Shown here one piece after another: positions 62,547 through 64,000 of a DNA stretch of 64,000 bases. The position numbers and the translations under genes are program-made. The notes below the pieces were generated by a model, which was not told the origin of the DNA, ran no database searches, and worked only from the letters and a program-made list of their open reading frames with translations. The DNA comes from Prevotella sp. DNF00663. Its GTDB lineage: Bacteria; Bacteroidota; Bacteroidia; Bacteroidales; Bacteroidaceae. Each line of letters starts with the position of its first letter. Position 1 is the first letter of the stretch. The stretch covers positions 1 through 64,000 of the forward strand of contig NZ_KQ960598.1 of NCBI RefSeq assembly GCF_001553265.1. The letters are read 5' to 3'.

Positions 62547-64000
62547 ATGGAAGAGAAAAAGACCGTTGTTCCTGAAAATGCACAGGTACAGGAACAAGAA
62601 GAACAGTCATCATTTGACTTTCTAGCCCTCTACACGACATTAGTCTTAAATTGGAAATGGTTCCTTGTGTCGCTTATTATCTGTATTGGTGTCGCTTTGG
62701 TATATCTGAGATATGCTACTCCTATCTACCAATCGCAGACTAAGTTGCTCATCAAAGACGATGACAACAACCGACGTGGTGGAGGTAACGCTTTGCAGAA
62801 TATTACTTATTTGGGTATTATGTCCAATTCTAATGGTATAGACAATGAAATGGAGATTTTGTCTTCCCATTCTATTGCGGAGCGAACTGTTAAGAATTTG
62901 AAGCTATATACGACCTATTATAGTATAGGTAAGGTGAAAGATAACCTTTTATACAAGAATCAACCGGTCAATGTAGATATGGATTGGAAGTATCTGGATA
63001 AGTTGGTATTCCCTATTCAGTTGGAACTGGAAAAGGCATCTGATGGAAGTTATCATATTACCGGTGAATATTATGCTGTCTACAAAGATGAGGTCGTGGA
63101 AGGACCATTTAGTATTGATGAGGTACTGAAATCACTTCCTGCTAAAATTTCTACGAAAGTAGGTATCTTGCGTTTTGAAAAGAACCATGCATATGTGGAG
63201 AATCCAAAGAAAAAGATGACCGTATCAAAGGCTGTGGTAGAGTCACCTAAGAATGTAGCTAACAAGTATGTACAGAGATTGGCGGTTAGCCCAACTTCTA
63301 AAATGACCACCATTGCACAGCTCGTTTTGAACGATGAACTGCCCGAACGTGGCCGAGATTATTTGAATCAGTTGATAGAATGCTATAATCTACAGGCTAA
63401 TGAAGATAAGAACGAGATTGCTGTTCGTACAGAGGAATTCATTAATAGCCGTCTAGAAAAGATTAATGCAGAGCTTGGAAATACTGAGGGTGCTTTGGAA
63501 TCTTACAAGCGTAACAACAATATGGTGGAACTAAAATTGAATGCTACACAGTCTGTGGCCAATCAAGATCAGTTCAGCCAAAAGTTAGTAGAGGCTAATA
63601 CCCAGATGGCTTTGCTCAACGAGCTAAATGCAACTCTACACGAATCGGGTAATAGATATCAGCCATTGCCTTCTAATGTAGGTTTGAAAGATGAGAGCAC
63701 AACAGCTCTTATCCAAAAATATAATGAGATTGTGTTGGAAAGAAACAGATTGTTGAGAAGCGCATCAGAGACCAGCCCGACGGTAACTCCATTGACAGCA
63801 CAGCTTGATGATTTGTTGCTCAGTATCCAAAAGGCTATGGCTCAAGCTCGTAGAAACATGCAGTTGCAGCGCAATGCTGTGGCTTCTGAGTACCGTAGAT
63901 ATAGTGGTGAGGTAGGAGCATCGCCCGAACAAGAACGTATGTTGACTCAGATTGGTCGTCAACAGGAAGTTAAGTCCGGTTTGTATTTGATGTTACTCCA
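62547..64000 (+). CDS. Wzz/BY-kinase type chain-length and export protein, 3' end outside window
   Basis: Open frame from ATG 62547 to the window end (484 codons seen). It has an acidic N-terminus (MEEKKTVVPENAQVQEQEEQ), then the Wzz domain with a membrane segment at about residues 43-61 (WKWFLVSLIICIGVALVYL), then ATPIYQSQTKLLIKDDD. A long coiled-coil periplasmic region follows, ending in a GNVR-like stretch PEQERMLTQIGRQQEVKSG. In Bacteroidetes this architecture usually continues into a second membrane helix and a tyrosine autokinase domain, not visible here. Confidence 0.9.
   Translation, partial: MEEKKTVVPENAQVQEQEEQSSFDFLALYTTLVLNWKWFLVSLIICIGVALVYLRYATPIYQSQTKLLIKDDDNNRRGGGNALQNITYLGIMSNSNGIDNEMEILSSHSIAERTVKNLKLYTTYYSIGKVKDNLLYKNQPVNVDMDWKYLDKLVFPIQLELEKASDGSYHITGEYYAVYKDEVVEGPFSIDEVLKSLPAKISTKVGILRFEKNHAYVENPKKKMTVSKAVVESPKNVANKYVQRLAVSPTSKMTTIAQLVLNDELPERGRDYLNQLIECYNLQANEDKNEIAVRTEEFINSRLEKINAELGNTEGALESYKRNNNMVELKLNATQSVANQDQFSQKLVEANTQMALLNELNATLHESGNRYQPLPSNVGLKDESTTALIQKYNEIVLERNRLLRSASETSPTVTPLTAQLDDLLLSIQKAMAQARRNMQLQRNAVASEYRRYSGEVGASPEQERMLTQIGRQQEVKSGLYLMLL

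Overview
The window is chromosomal DNA from a member of the order Bacteroidales (Bacteroides/Prevotella type; I cannot fix the genus). The signs are many promoters of the Bacteroidetes form (about TTTG, 19-20 nt, TAnnTTTG), protein families largely restricted to the phylum (DUF4494, HU-CCDC81/SPOR protein, class III fructose-1,6-bisphosphatase, M6 protease with a GIYII-type C-terminus, BY-kinase-type Wzz), an IS982 element, and weak ribosome-binding sites. I saw no rRNA, tRNA or CRISPR.

Layout. 1-9.6 kb: two tandem acyl-CoA synthetases, an aminotransferase/ABC-permease pair, DUF4494 with the YggS-like PLP protein, a wrecked M6 metalloprotease gene and a flavodoxin/ferredoxin protein. 9.6-18.6 kb: DUF1573 protein, aspS, two winged-helix proteins, xylB-xylA, manC, then decayed gmd and fcl (GDP-fucose synthesis lost here). 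18.8-29.7 kb: a long minus-strand run purU-hisH-hisA-hisF-hisIE-ftsE-lysC-lysA-GT2-hypothetical-fbp. 30-31.6 kb: FHA and HU/SPOR proteins. 31.6-33.3 kb: rfbC and a lipoprotein. 33.7-57.4 kb: a large Wzx/Wzy-type capsule or O-antigen locus behind a strong promoter and a roughly 400-nt leader; it ends at a 17-bp perfect terminator. 57.4-60.3 kb: rny, zapA, a coiled-coil partner and a hypothetical gene. 60.6-64 kb: start of a second polysaccharide operon (initiating transferase, rfbA, Wzz/kinase running off the end).

The capsule locus reads as modules. A GtrA/GtrB-like/GT-C trio resembles a side-chain glycosylation cassette. IS982 follows. Next is a cytidylyltransferase/NeuB-like/KdsC-like trio followed by a GNGPSL-motif protein, which could make and transfer a nonulosonic acid; the HAD phosphatase and lack of an epimerase suggest a KDN-like route. 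Wzx, Wzy, an O-acyltransferase and several glycosyltransferases follow. After an internal promoter come two GT4 enzymes and a PglC/PglE/PglF-like set for a 4-amino-trideoxy sugar, in which a PLP decarboxylase-fold protein and an ATP-grasp ligase occupy the place where a PglD acetyltransferase would be expected. That set is the best candidate for an undescribed chemistry.

Two more things stand out. A family of five imperfectly palindromic intergenic repeats (3.5, 10.2, 18.6, 33.4 and 60.5 kb) shares one core. Several genes are damaged or abridged: M6 protease, gmd, fcl, IS982 transposase, an acyltransferase stub at 34.0 kb and an in-frame-shortened glycosylphosphotransferase at 60.7 kb, suggesting active remodelling of surface genes.
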